Shown: piece after piece, positions 23,286 to 31,735 of the stretch
Layout: the number at the start of each line of letters is the position of its first letter
How positions within the stretch are numbered: position 1 is the first letter of the stretch
Assembly (NCBI GenBank): GCA_018401235.1
Contig: JAGYLC010000004.1
Coordinates: forward strand, 1-58,292
Direction: 5' to 3'
DNA from: Kiritimatiellia bacterium
GTDB lineage: Bacteria; Verrucomicrobiota; Kiritimatiellia; SS1-B-03-39; UBA6053
Length of the DNA stretch: 58,292 nt
Notes under the pieces: generated by a model
Told to the model about the DNA's origin: nothing
The model's database searches: none
The model's input: only the letters and a program-made list of their open reading frames with translations
Position numbers and translations under genes: made by a program

Positions 23286-23681
23286 ATGAAAATCGAGATG
23301 CGTCCGATTGGCACATTTTACACGAAGGAAACCGATATACCGCGGCACTGGAGCATTTCCAAGGCAAGAGGCAGAATCGAGATCATCCCGGATTTTTCTG
23401 CGGCCTGCGCGACGTGGTCATTGGCGAGCGGATCGTTGTGTTGTTCTGCTTTCACAAAAGCCAGGCCTTTTTCCGGATTACTGCGCAGAAACCGCCGCAC
23501 GGGGACCGTCCTTTGGGGTGTTTTCCATCTGCTCGCCCTGGCGGCCCAATCCCATCGGCTATCTGTGCTGCGCGTAACAGATATCCGGAAAACGTCCTGA
23601 GGTGGTATCATCGACATGCTTGATCAGACTCCGATTTTGGATATCAAGCCGCATATCAGGGGGAATGGCCTGGCAAATTAG
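23286..23681 (+). pseudogene. Frameshifted trmO/tsaA (tRNA m6t6A methyltransferase) pseudogene
   Basis: Pieces of a TsaA/UPF0066 protein lie in order in all three + frames: MRPIGTFYTKETDIPRHWSI (frame 3), GERIVVLFCFHKSQAFFRIT (frame 2), GVFSICSPWRPNPIGY (frame 1), LSVLRVTDI (frame 3), then after a TGA, IIDMLDQTPILDIKPHI (frame 3). Functional TrmO methylates t6A37 of tRNA and reads GVFATRSPxRPNPIGLS...DxLDGTPxLDIKPY. At least three frameshifts and one stop make this a clear pseudogene. The start is an ATG at 23286 and the frame ends at TAG 23681. Confidence 0.82.
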
Positions 23682-23869
23682 CTGGCAATTGGGGGTGTTG
23701 TCAGCCCGCGATATTTTGTATTTTCGGTTTTTCTTAAGCAGGTACCTCTCACATATTTATTCCGCAACCAGGCCAAAAGTTGTGTGTTACTTTCGGTAAT
23801 CGTACGTTTTCATGGTAAACATCTAACCAGATATGGTCTGATTCTCAAGATGGCCAGCTTGAAAGCATT
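23682..23869. other. Gene-free spacer
   Basis: AT-rich sequence between the trmO remnant and the convergent DUF368 gene. I see no ORF with protein character, no clear hairpin with a U tract and no RNA gene. Confidence 0.5.
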
Positions 23870-24958
23870 TCAGGCAAATATCACTTCCCCATGCACCCAT
23901 AAAAATAACCTGGGAGCCCATTTTCCCTTATCGCGCTGCTGCCCGTCCACATCGCGGTCCGGCTTGCCGGAATCTGCTGGGGCTGGAACTTTCACTCTGT
24001 CGGGAAGAACTAAATCAACCGGCGCGGGGGGAGTTTCGTGTATTTTCCGTTTCCGGATCCATTCGATCCCGGCGATCACCAACATGCCCGCCAGCATCAG
24101 GGCCAAGGCGAGACTAAAATCGGCATTCAGTTCCGGCAGGATCAGTTTGTCCTCCAGCACGATAGTTTCCCCGTCCCGGATCATGACATTTGTGGCCTCT
24201 TTCCAGGGAAACAGTTTGCGGAGGGAGCCGAGCATAAACCCGATCAGGGTGGCCACCGCCAGGTGGTGCCAGCGATGTAACAGCCAGCTTAAAAAACGGG
24301 TGAAGGCCAACAACCCCAGCATCGCTCCGAGGGCGAAGGGGGCGAGGGTCAACACATCCAGATCCTTGACCGCCGCGATCGCGGTGTCGTATTTGCCCAG
24401 AATCAGCAGAATGAACGATCCGGAGATGCCGGGAAGAATCATGGCGGTAATCGCGACAGCGCCGCAGAGGGTGTGGACCAGGAAGGTGGAGGGCAATTGG
24501 TCGATGGGTGCCACGGTCACCGCCAGGTAACCGATCAGGGTGCCCAGAATCAGCCCGCCCGCCCGCCGAAGGGTCCAGGGCACATCGCGGGCCAGCAATA
24601 TAGCGGAGGCCAGCACCAACCCGAAAAAGAAGGCGTAGAGGAAAAGACGATGATGCTCGTAGGCGTTGTGCAGCGCTCCGGCCAGGGTGAGAACGGATGT
24701 CGCCAACCCGGTGGCGAGAAGTAGCAGAAATTGCCAGGGGATCTGTGCGAACACCGCTTTGACGTCGAAACGAAGCGCCTTTTGGATCAGCGTGAGGTTA
24801 AAGGTCTTGATACCGTCCAACAGATCCTGATAGATCCCCATAATAAAGGCCATGGTGCCACCGGAAACCCCCGGCACAATGTCGGCGGCCCCCATGCACA
24901 TGCCGGTAAAGAAGATGTAGAGACGTTCGGACCAGGAAGCAGGTTTGGAGTATGACAT
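23870..24958 (-). CDS. DUF368 membrane protein (PopT-type polyprenyl-phosphate transporter)
   Basis: About 362 residues from the ATG at 24958; the track extends 24 codons to a TTG. A polytopic protein with about nine spans and the two conserved inverted-repeat motifs of DUF368: GAADIVPGVSGGTMAFIMGIY near the N-terminus and AMILPGISGSFILLILGKYD in the middle. DUF368 proteins have been shown to recycle undecaprenyl phosphate across the membrane for cell-wall and polysaccharide synthesis. An Asp/Pro-rich cytoplasmic tail of about 50 residues follows the last span. It stands alone, convergent with the decayed trmO. Confidence 0.88.
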   Translation of the reverse strand: MSYSKPASWSERLYIFFTGMCMGAADIVPGVSGGTMAFIMGIYQDLLDGIKTFNLTLIQKALRFDVKAVFAQIPWQFLLLLATGLATSVLTLAGALHNAYEHHRLFLYAFFFGLVLASAILLARDVPWTLRRAGGLILGTLIGYLAVTVAPIDQLPSTFLVHTLCGAVAITAMILPGISGSFILLILGKYDTAIAAVKDLDVLTLAPFALGAMLGLLAFTRFLSWLLHRWHHLAVATLIGFMLGSLRKLFPWKEATNVMIRDGETIVLEDKLILPELNADFSLALALMLAGMLVIAGIEWIRKRKIHETPPAPVDLVLPDRVKVPAPADSGKPDRDVDGQQRDKGKWAPRLFLWVHGEVIFA

Positions 24959-25079
24959 AGAAAAAAGGGGGGAGGGGGATGAATTGGAAGAGATTTGTTT
25001 AAACCCCGAGTTCGAAATTGTAAAACCCAAAGCGTGTGTTCATGAATATTCCGATTTCAGCCACAAAAAGGCACCTACC

Positions 25080-25475
25080 TCATCCCAAAATTTTCCGCAC
25101 CGCATTCAGCAGGGTTTCCGCCGTGTAGGGTTTGGGAAGAAAATGAGTAACCCCCGCCTCTGCGGCCTGGGTGATCTTTCCTTTAGCGGTGATACCGCTT
25201 GCTCCGATAATACGCACCTCGGGATTGAAGCGGCGAAGTACGTTGATGGTGGCGGGTCCGTCCATCACCGGCATCATCATGTCGGTGAGGACCACATCGA
25301 TTTCGTTCTGCTTTTCCATGTAGACCGACACCGCCTCGGCTCCGTCGGCGGCTTCCATCACCCGAAATCCGAAGGCTTCCAGGGTCTGTCGGGTGATTTG
25401 ACGGGCGGCGGTTTCGTCGTCCACCACCAGGATGGTCTCTCCCCGTCCGTAAGCGACGGGGGGTCTTTCTGAAAT
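25080..25475 (-). pseudogene. Orphan response-regulator receiver domain, tail of a lost hybrid kinase
   Basis: A complete CheY-like receiver: ETILVVDDE (acidic pocket), phosphoacceptor Asp in VVLTDMMMPVMDG, the GASG switch region and KPYTAETLL with the conserved Lys. The frame is open upstream only to a TGA at 25476-25478 and reads ERPPVAYGRGETILVVDDE, which is the linker found before the C-terminal receiver of hybrid histidine kinases. No kinase domain and no ATG are present; a GTG in LVVDDE is the start used by the track. It is most likely a truncated kinase remnant, though a stand-alone receiver starting at GTG cannot be excluded. Confidence 0.65.
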
Positions 25476-25525
25476 TCATGCGTTTGGTGATTTTCGATTG
25501 GCCGGGGACAGGGTATCCTGTGGTC

Positions 25526-26659
25526 ATGAACATGAAAACGCCTATTCAATACCTGACGCTTTCCGCCTGTCTCTGGACGGGAACCTCCCGTTTGCTGGTT
25601 GCACAGGAAGTCTGGGAGAATTCCCGCCGCCCACTCTCGGAATTGATCGAGTTGCGGGATGAAAAAGCGACCCTGCCCGAATCCAAATGGGTGGGGCGGG
25701 ACCAGCGTAAAGTGGATCGGGAAATGGAGAAAATCCAGAATCGCCTGTTGCAGGTGTTGGAAAGGTCTGAATTGACGTTTCATCGGGACGCTTACCATTC
25801 GGTGGCGGGTGAACAGGAGGGATTGCGGCTTCAACTCCGGGAACTGCGTGAACAACGGGTCGGTGCTCCTGAACAGAAAGCCGCGCACCAGGTGTTCACC
25901 AAATCGAAGGAGGATTACGATCAGGACATCGCCAAGGTGGAGGAGCAAATTCGGGCATTGGATCGCGAACGCGACCGGCATGTCGAGGCGATGCGGGCCG
26001 AGTACGCGAAAATGGGAATCGGGTTGAAAGAGGACCAGGTGCGGTTTTACCTGTCCAGCGTTTCAGGGAATGATATTATGGCGATGAGTTCATTGTTTCA
26101 TCACACCCGGGAAATCAACCGGCAATTGGAGGAGCTGATCAAAGCGAATCCTGGGGATATCGAGGCTTCCCGGCGGTATTACGGCGTGCATGTGGTGTTG
26201 TTGGAAACGATGAAACACGCCCACGAGCGCATGATCGACAAGATCGACAATCAATATATGGGCGCGCTCTCGGAGATTGAACAGGAAAACGAACGCTTGA
26301 TCCGGGAGACGGAAAACCTGTTGACCCGGTCGACATCGGATCAGCGGGATCTCCTCATGCGCAACCGGGAACTGCAGGAATTGACCGCGGACACCCTGGT
26401 GGCCTACCGACACCATTTGGACCAAGTGCGCACGCAAGTGTCCCAAAGACTGGACCAATTGGGGGTCCGCCACGAAATCGCCGCCAATTCCTACGCGACC
26501 CTTCGCGTCTCCTCCGCCCTGGCCAACCAGATTCAACAACTGATGGATGAACTGAATCTCCTTCGGGACATGCATCTTCCTTCCCTCATTCCCTTTGAAA
26601 ATGAAGTGCTGGAAGAGAAATTCAGGTCGATTACGAGGGAATTGGAGGGGGCTCGGTAG
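25526..26659 (+). CDS. Secreted coiled-coil protein of unknown function
   Basis: About 377 residues from the ATG at 25526 (MNMKTPIQYLTLSACLWTGT), which gives a plausible signal peptide cleaved near AQEVW; the track start adds 16 residues ahead of it. The rest is almost entirely charged alpha helix with heptad-like patterning (DQDIAKVEEQIRALDRERDR, EIEQENERLIRETENLL), so an elongated periplasmic coiled coil is expected. Family not recognised. Its 3' end overlaps the convergent SPFH gene by 29 bases, which is unusual and suggests a tight association or recent rearrangement. Confidence 0.7.
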   Translation: MNMKTPIQYLTLSACLWTGTSRLLVAQEVWENSRRPLSELIELRDEKATLPESKWVGRDQRKVDREMEKIQNRLLQVLERSELTFHRDAYHSVAGEQEGLRLQLRELREQRVGAPEQKAAHQVFTKSKEDYDQDIAKVEEQIRALDRERDRHVEAMRAEYAKMGIGLKEDQVRFYLSSVSGNDIMAMSSLFHHTREINRQLEELIKANPGDIEASRRYYGVHVVLLETMKHAHERMIDKIDNQYMGALSEIEQENERLIRETENLLTRSTSDQRDLLMRNRELQELTADTLVAYRHHLDQVRTQVSQRLDQLGVRHEIAANSYATLRVSSALANQIQQLMDELNLLRDMHLPSLIPFENEVLEEKFRSITRELEGAR

Positions 26660-27557
26660 GGGAGGGGGCCCGGGTTGATGCAGAGGTTTCCGCACCCAGT
26701 TGGATCAGCACGTTGGTACCGTTTGCCGGGATGATTTCTACAGGCGCATTGCTGGATAGGAGTTGCTCGGTTTCCATCACGTCCATGACCGCCTCTAGAA
26801 TTTCCGTGTCTTCGGCGGCAATCGCATTCAGGGTCTCTCCCACGATGCGCGGGCGGGCGGCGGCGGCTTCGGCCATTTTCGTGGACACTTTTTTGGCGGT
26901 TTCACTTCGAATAAGTCCCACCCGGTTTTCGCCATCCTGTTTCATGGCGCTGGTGACCTGAACCAGACGTTTGACGACCTTCTCGGTGATGTTTTCCACC
27001 ATCAACTCGTCGGTAAAAGCTACTTTTCGGATGTACACGGATCCCAGTCGATATCCCCACTTTTCGGAGAGTGGGGAAACGGTTTCCCGCACCGTCCGGC
27101 TGAGACTGTGGCGGTCCTCGAGCATTTTTTCCATTTCGAGGTTGCTGAGTACGGAAATGGTGGCGCTGGTGACATTCGCGTCCAGAGACGCTTCCGGATT
27201 GCTGTTGGTGAACAGGTAGGCGACCGGGTCGATAACCTGCTTTTCGTACCAGATCCCCACCCCCATGGGCGTGCCTTCTTCCGAGTTTACCATCAATCGA
27301 CGCAAATAATGCTGACGCAGGGCGGTGTCCACTTTGTAATTTTTGCCGAAGAACGGAAACAGCAGCGCTTTGGGGCCGAACTTGAACATGGGGATGTGCA
27401 ATCCGGGCTCTTGGAGGGTACCCACCACCTTGCCAAAGAGAGTGAACACTTGCGCTTCGCATTCGTGTACGATGGCGAAAAAGCCAAACAGATTGGCGAT
27501 TTTAAGAAAGAGCGGGATCGCAACCAGTCCGAGAATAAAACCGGGAATGAAATTCAT
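26631..27557 (-). CDS. SPFH/band-7 membrane protein (HflC-like)
   Basis: A 308-residue protein with an N-terminal membrane anchor (FILGLVAIPLFLKIANLFGFFAIV), a band-7/SPFH domain (ECEAQVFTLFGKVVGTLQEPGLHIP ... SLSRTVRETVSPLSEKWGYRLGSVYIRKV), and a helical region with ENRVGLIRSETAKKVSTKMAEAAAARPRIV. SPFH proteins form large ring assemblies in the membrane that organise proteases or lipids. It overlaps the preceding SPFH gene by 4 bases, giving an HflK/HflC-like pair, but neither is close enough to name. No FtsH gene is nearby. Confidence 0.82.
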   Translation of the reverse strand: MNFIPGFILGLVAIPLFLKIANLFGFFAIVHECEAQVFTLFGKVVGTLQEPGLHIPMFKFGPKALLFPFFGKNYKVDTALRQHYLRRLMVNSEEGTPMGVGIWYEKQVIDPVAYLFTNSNPEASLDANVTSATISVLSNLEMEKMLEDRHSLSRTVRETVSPLSEKWGYRLGSVYIRKVAFTDELMVENITEKVVKRLVQVTSAMKQDGENRVGLIRSETAKKVSTKMAEAAAARPRIVGETLNAIAAEDTEILEAVMDVMETEQLLSSNAPVEIIPANGTNVLIQLGAETSASTRAPSPTEPPPIPS

Positions 27558-28573
27558 CGTGAGGCCTCCGTGGCGGGCAGATCGTTTTGCAGAGTTTGAA
27601 CAATGCGTTTAGTGCGCCCCAGCAGGGGAACCCGCATATTGCGAATGTACGCCCGGAGTGCGGGGGAACCGCCTGTTTGCTTCACCTTCAGAAGGGTGGA
27701 GGCCAACTCGCGGAGAGGGGCGACTTCGGCTTCCGCATTGTTGCTTGCGATATCCACTGCGCGTTTACTCATGGTGATTTGCTGCTCGGCATCCGCCCGT
27801 GCGGTGCTGATATCGGCGGCCACCAGATTGCGGGTGCTGTTAATGGCGGAAAGGGCGCGGTCCACTTCCGGGGGCGGGTCGATTTCCGTGATAAGAGCCG
27901 CGTCCAGTTGAATTCCATAGCGATGAACGGTGGTTTCACACTGGGTTTCCATGTAACTGTTGATCATGGGCAGATTTTTACGTAAATCGTTGATCGAAAC
28001 CCCTTCGGAAAGTTCCACCGCAGTGCCGCTGGAGTTTTCTTCTTCCTCCTCAGTGGTTGCCGTCAGAATCTCACTCCCCCTCGGATCGACAAAATTAGCG
28101 ATCCGTTCCCGGAGGACGGAAACAAAATAGCCCATCACATTTTCGAGCGGGCTGCTGACACCGAAAAGGTAGGGATACAGATTGGATTCACTGACCTGAT
28201 AGCGAATTTGTCCGTTGACGCCTGTCGTAAGATTATCTTTGGTTACCGCTTCGATCGTACTTTGGGCTTTGGTGGGGTCCCAGGTGAGATCCACCGCCTG
28301 AGTTGCAATGTCGACCTTGTGAACTTTTTGCCAGGGCCATTTGAAGTACGGTCCGCCGGGACCGATTACCTGCAGGGCCGGGTACGCATATCGTGCGGGT
28401 TCGCCGTCTGACGAGGGAGTGGTGGATACCTGAGGTTCACCGGGCAGACGGCGCGCCCGACCGAAACTGGTGATCACCGCCCGCTCATTCGGACGCACCG
28501 TATAAAACCCGGACAACAATGCCCGATAGAGCCCGTAGAGTAACAGGCCGATAAATAGTCCAATGCCAATCAT
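27554..28573 (-). CDS. SPFH/band-7 membrane protein (HflK-like)
   Basis: A 339-residue protein: N-terminal span IGIGLFIGLLLYGLYRALLSG, then the SPFH start FYTVRPNERAVITSFGRARRL, the central domain with DLTWDPTKAQSTIEAVTKDN, and a long helix-forming tail with RADAEQQITMSKRAVDIASNNAEAEV. It has a strong ribosome binding site (AGGAGG) just before the ATG. First gene of a two-gene operon with the second SPFH protein, which likely forms a hetero-oligomeric cage with it. Confidence 0.83.
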   Translation of the reverse strand: MIGIGLFIGLLLYGLYRALLSGFYTVRPNERAVITSFGRARRLPGEPQVSTTPSSDGEPARYAYPALQVIGPGGPYFKWPWQKVHKVDIATQAVDLTWDPTKAQSTIEAVTKDNLTTGVNGQIRYQVSESNLYPYLFGVSSPLENVMGYFVSVLRERIANFVDPRGSEILTATTEEEEENSSGTAVELSEGVSINDLRKNLPMINSYMETQCETTVHRYGIQLDAALITEIDPPPEVDRALSAINSTRNLVAADISTARADAEQQITMSKRAVDIASNNAEAEVAPLRELASTLLKVKQTGGSPALRAYIRNMRVPLLGRTKRIVQTLQNDLPATEASR

Positions 28574-28590
28574 AATTCCTCCTGGTTTAA

Positions 28591-28612
28591 ATCGGGTTTA
28601 GTGATACCCGAT
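28591..28612. promoter_or_regulatory. Hairpin in the SPFH operon leader
   Basis: ATCGGGT (28591-28597) and ACCCGAT (28606-28612) form a 7-bp stem with an 8-base loop about 18 bases ahead of the SPFH start. It may be an operator or leader hairpin. Confidence 0.4.
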
Positions 28613-28647
28613 CCGGACACGGGTACAAGGGAAAGTTGATCCTTTCA

Positions 28648-29787
28648 TCAATTTCTCATTTTCGGGGCATCCACCCCTCTGAGCGATTCCACCCCCGGGA
28701 TATCCACCGGCAGTGGTTTTCCCGCTTTTTCGTTTCGACCGAAGCATCCGCGATATTCCCGCATCAGATCCTCCAAAACTCCGGACTTCCCACTTTCCAA
28801 TCCCCGTCAGCCAGCGCATTCGCTGATGCAGCATCCACCATCGGCAACACTTTCCCGACGCCTTATACCCGCCACCTCCAGCGGATCTATCCCCTTCCGA
28901 TCCCCTGAATTTTTCCTGTGATTGGGGGTCCTCCGTCCCGTCATTCCTGTGCAGACAGCCAACCTGTGGTGGGCCTGTTGCACCCGTCCTGGCTTTTCGG
29001 AGCGCAACTGTTGCTCCCTCCTCAGAGCTTCTCCCACCTCCCCATCCCTTGTCGGACTCTTTGAGGAGTTGTTTTCCGCACCGACACCGCCGAATCCGGC
29101 ACCCCCGCGAACAGCGCACCAGCAAGTCCAGCCCCTTCCGCGAAGCCGAATCACCCCCGCAAGCCGAGCCATAGCCACTCCACACCGACTCCACCGGATC
29201 TACTACCAGACCTGCCCGCACCGGATTCAGGTCGATATATGCCGCAACCGACAGCAACGCCAGCGGATTACCCTCCACCACCACACTCCGATACCGCGCA
29301 TCCCACAGCGTCCCCTTCCGACCCTCCTTCGCATTATACCAGCAGGTAAAGGTTTGCTTCAGCACCCGCATAAACTCCGGCAAATCGCCCATACGCTCCA
29401 CCATTGCCGCGTCCATCGCCTCCCGGGTATCGCGTATAGTCCCCTCATAATAAGCCTCCCACTCCTCCAATCTCTCTTTCGGCCACCAGCTTCAACCGCT
29501 CCACAATCACCTCATGATCCAGCTCACTCACCTTCGGAACCCACAACAACAGGTGGAAATGATTATCCACAGACACGTGTCACCACCTCAATCCCCGAAA
29601 ACACCGCCCACGCCCGCATTTTCAAAACAGCCCCGCCTTCAACATCCCCGAACAAAAACGCCTGCCCCACGGCTCTGCTCGTGACATGCACAAAAAACGC
29701 CTCCCGCTTCGGCAGCACCCGCAAGCCCCGCTTCCGCTTCTCACCCACCCCCGCCCATACACTTGGAATCTGATTGGTTGTTTTCAT
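28648..29787 (-). pseudogene. Broken IS200-like/REP-associated (Y1) transposase
   Basis: Parts of one Y1 (HUH) transposase lie in different minus frames. The N-terminus (29787-29563) reads REAFFVHVTSRAVGQAFLFG; the HUH motif DNHFHLLLWVPKVSELDHEV follows in another frame; the middle (from 29470) has EFMRVLKQTFTCWYNAKEGR with the catalytic Tyr region, RKGTLWDARYRSVVVEG and AYIDLNPVRAGLV; a C-terminal piece (LEDLMREYRGCFGRNEKAGK) lies in yet another frame and ends at TGA 28648-28650. At least three frameshifts make it inactive. The group includes RAYT-type transposases tied to palindromic repeats. Confidence 0.8.
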
Positions 29788-29830
29788 AAAGCGATGATGG
29801 AATATTGCGATCGGAAAGTCAACATAAATA

Positions 29831-29871
29831 TCACCTGTTGTTATATAGGTTATATATTAAATCACCTGTTG
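29831..29871. repeat. Direct repeat TCACCTGTTG x2
   Basis: TCACCTGTTG occurs at 29831-29840 and 29862-29871 in very AT-rich DNA just outside the 5' end of the transposase remnant. It could be an element-end repeat or an operator pair before gatC. Confidence 0.45.
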
Positions 29872-29925
29872 CAATAATAATAATTTTCTGGAAATTTGCT
29901 GAGTAGCTTGACGTTGGGGGGAATT

Positions 29926-29940
29926 GGGGGTAGCACCCCT
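29926..29940 (+). promoter_or_regulatory. Hairpin abutting the gatC start codon
   Basis: GGGGGTAGCACCCCT folds into a 5-6 bp stem with a 3-base loop and ends two bases before the gatC ATG (29943). The only G-rich sequence that could act as a ribosome binding site is inside the stem, so initiation may be dampened or controlled. Confidence 0.4.
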
Positions 29941-29942
29941 GG

Positions 29943-30251
29943 ATGAACGAGAAAGCTCCTGATTTGGATCATGTGGATATTACTTATGTCGCGAAGTTGG
30001 CCCGTATTGAATTGTCGGTCGTGGAAACGGAACGGTTTCAGACCGATCTTGACGCGGTGCTGGCGTATATTCATCAGTTGAATGAGCTAGATCTGGGTGG
30101 AGTTGAGCCGATGTCGCATCCCACGCCCCGGAAAAATGTGCTGCGGGAGGATGTGGTGTCTCGGGGGGCAGATCGGGAAGAGATGATCAGGAATGCGCCT
30201 GCTACGATTCAGGGGCTGGTGCGGGTGCCTCAGATGATGGAGGAGTTATGA
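29943..30251 (+). CDS. gatC: Asp/Glu-tRNA amidotransferase subunit GatC
   Basis: A 102-residue GatC: HVDITYVAKLARIELSVVETERFQTDLDAVLAYIHQLNELDLGGVEPMSH and the C-terminal REDVVSRGADREEMIRNAP are family features. GatC is the small belt subunit that holds GatA and GatB together in the complex that amidates Glu-tRNAGln and/or Asp-tRNAAsn. It overlaps gatA by 4 bases. Confidence 0.95.
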   Translation: MNEKAPDLDHVDITYVAKLARIELSVVETERFQTDLDAVLAYIHQLNELDLGGVEPMSHPTPRKNVLREDVVSRGADREEMIRNAPATIQGLVRVPQMMEEL

Positions 30252-31714
30252 GTGAATTGGCATTGAAAGGCATTCAGGAGTTGCGGGGGCTGTTGGAGTC
30301 GGGAGCTTGTTCCTCCAGGGAAATTATCGAGTCGGTGTATGCCCGCATTCAGGAAGTGGATCCGAAGATTAACGCCTATCTTAAGGTCGACGTGGAATCG
30401 GCTCTGTTGGAGGCGGATGCGGCGGATTCACGGCGGTCCGTAGGTGAAAAGGGGCCTTTGCTGGGGATTCCGGTGGCGATCAAGGATTTGTTGAATGTGA
30501 AGGGGCAATCCTGCAGCTGCGCCTCTAAAATTCTGGAAGGCTATATATCTCCCTACGATGCGGGTTGCGTGGCCAAACTTCGGGAAGCAGGGGCGATTCC
30601 ATTTGGCCGGGTGAATATGGATGAGTTCGCGATGGGGGCTTCTACGGAGCGGTCGGCGTATGGAATTACCCGAAATCCTTGGAACCTTGACCACGTCCCT
30701 GGTGGCTCAAGCGGGGGAAGTGCGGCGGCCGTGGCTGCGGACGAGGCAATTGTTTCGCTGGGGAGTGATACGGGAGGCAGTGTTCGTCAACCGGCTTCGT
30801 TTTGTGGATGCGTGGGACTTAAACCCAGCTATGGGCGGGTGAGTCGATTCGGCCTGACCGCGTTTGCCAGCTCGTTGGATCAGGTGGGAGTGCTTTCAAA
30901 ATCAGTAGCGGATGCGGCGGATACCCTGGGCGTGGTTGCGGGTCATGACTCGAGGGATACCACCAGTGATCGGGCCGCGGTTCCCGATTATGGGAAATCA
31001 TTGGATGGCTCGATGAAGGGAACGAAAATCGGAATTGCGGAGGAGTTTTTTGGGGTGGGGGTGAATCCGGAGGTGGCGGAACGGGTGCGGGACGCGATTG
31101 ATTTCTGTGTGTCGTTGGGCGCGGAGCTGGTGTCGGTCTCTTTTCCTCATCTTAAATATGCGGTTAGTGTCTATTACATTTTGGCACCCGCTGAGGCATC
31201 TGCTAATTTATCCCGGTTTGATGGCATTCGCTACGGCAACCGGGTGGAGGCTGAGGATCCGGTGACATTGATGTGCAAAACCCGGGAGGCCCATTTCGGG
31301 GATGAGGTGAAACGGCGTATTTTGCTTGGTACCTATGTGTTGAGCTCGGGTTATTACGATGCCTATTACGTAAAAGCTCTTAAAGCCCGGGCGTTGATCA
31401 AGCAGGATTTTGACAAGGTTTTCGAGAAATGCGATGTGCTGATGTCACCGGTTGCGCCAACTACCGCCTATAGAATTGGGGCGGAATTGGACGATCCACT
31501 GGCACTTTATTTGGGCGACATCTGTACCATCCCCAGTAATCTGGCTGGTGGATGCGGGCTTTCTGTTCCCTGTGGATTCAGCGATGCGGGTCTTCCCATA
31601 GGATTGCAAATTTTGGGGCCTGCTTTTGCGGAGGAGCGCATTCTCCGCGCGGGTTTCGCCTACGAACAATCCGCTGGATTTCAATCTCAACGAACATCGC
31701 TTTTCAATGTGTAA
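30248..31714 (+). CDS. gatA: Asp/Glu-tRNA amidotransferase subunit GatA
   Basis: A 488-residue amidase-signature enzyme that hydrolyses glutamine and channels ammonia to GatB. The Ser-cisSer-Lys triad is visible: Lys in GIPVAIKDLLNVKG (near residue 79), cis-Ser in PGGSSGGSAAAVA and nucleophile Ser in GSDTGGSVRQPASFCG (near residue 178). Length is normal (about 480-490). It sits between gatC (4-base overlap) and gatB (21-base gap). Confidence 0.96.
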   Translation: MSELALKGIQELRGLLESGACSSREIIESVYARIQEVDPKINAYLKVDVESALLEADAADSRRSVGEKGPLLGIPVAIKDLLNVKGQSCSCASKILEGYISPYDAGCVAKLREAGAIPFGRVNMDEFAMGASTERSAYGITRNPWNLDHVPGGSSGGSAAAVAADEAIVSLGSDTGGSVRQPASFCGCVGLKPSYGRVSRFGLTAFASSLDQVGVLSKSVADAADTLGVVAGHDSRDTTSDRAAVPDYGKSLDGSMKGTKIGIAEEFFGVGVNPEVAERVRDAIDFCVSLGAELVSVSFPHLKYAVSVYYILAPAEASANLSRFDGIRYGNRVEAEDPVTLMCKTREAHFGDEVKRRILLGTYVLSSGYYDAYYVKALKARALIKQDFDKVFEKCDVLMSPVAPTTAYRIGAELDDPLALYLGDICTIPSNLAGGCGLSVPCGFSDAGLPIGLQILGPAFAEERILRAGFAYEQSAGFQSQRTSLFNV

Positions 31715-31735
31715 CCGTTTTCCTCTACTGACCTT

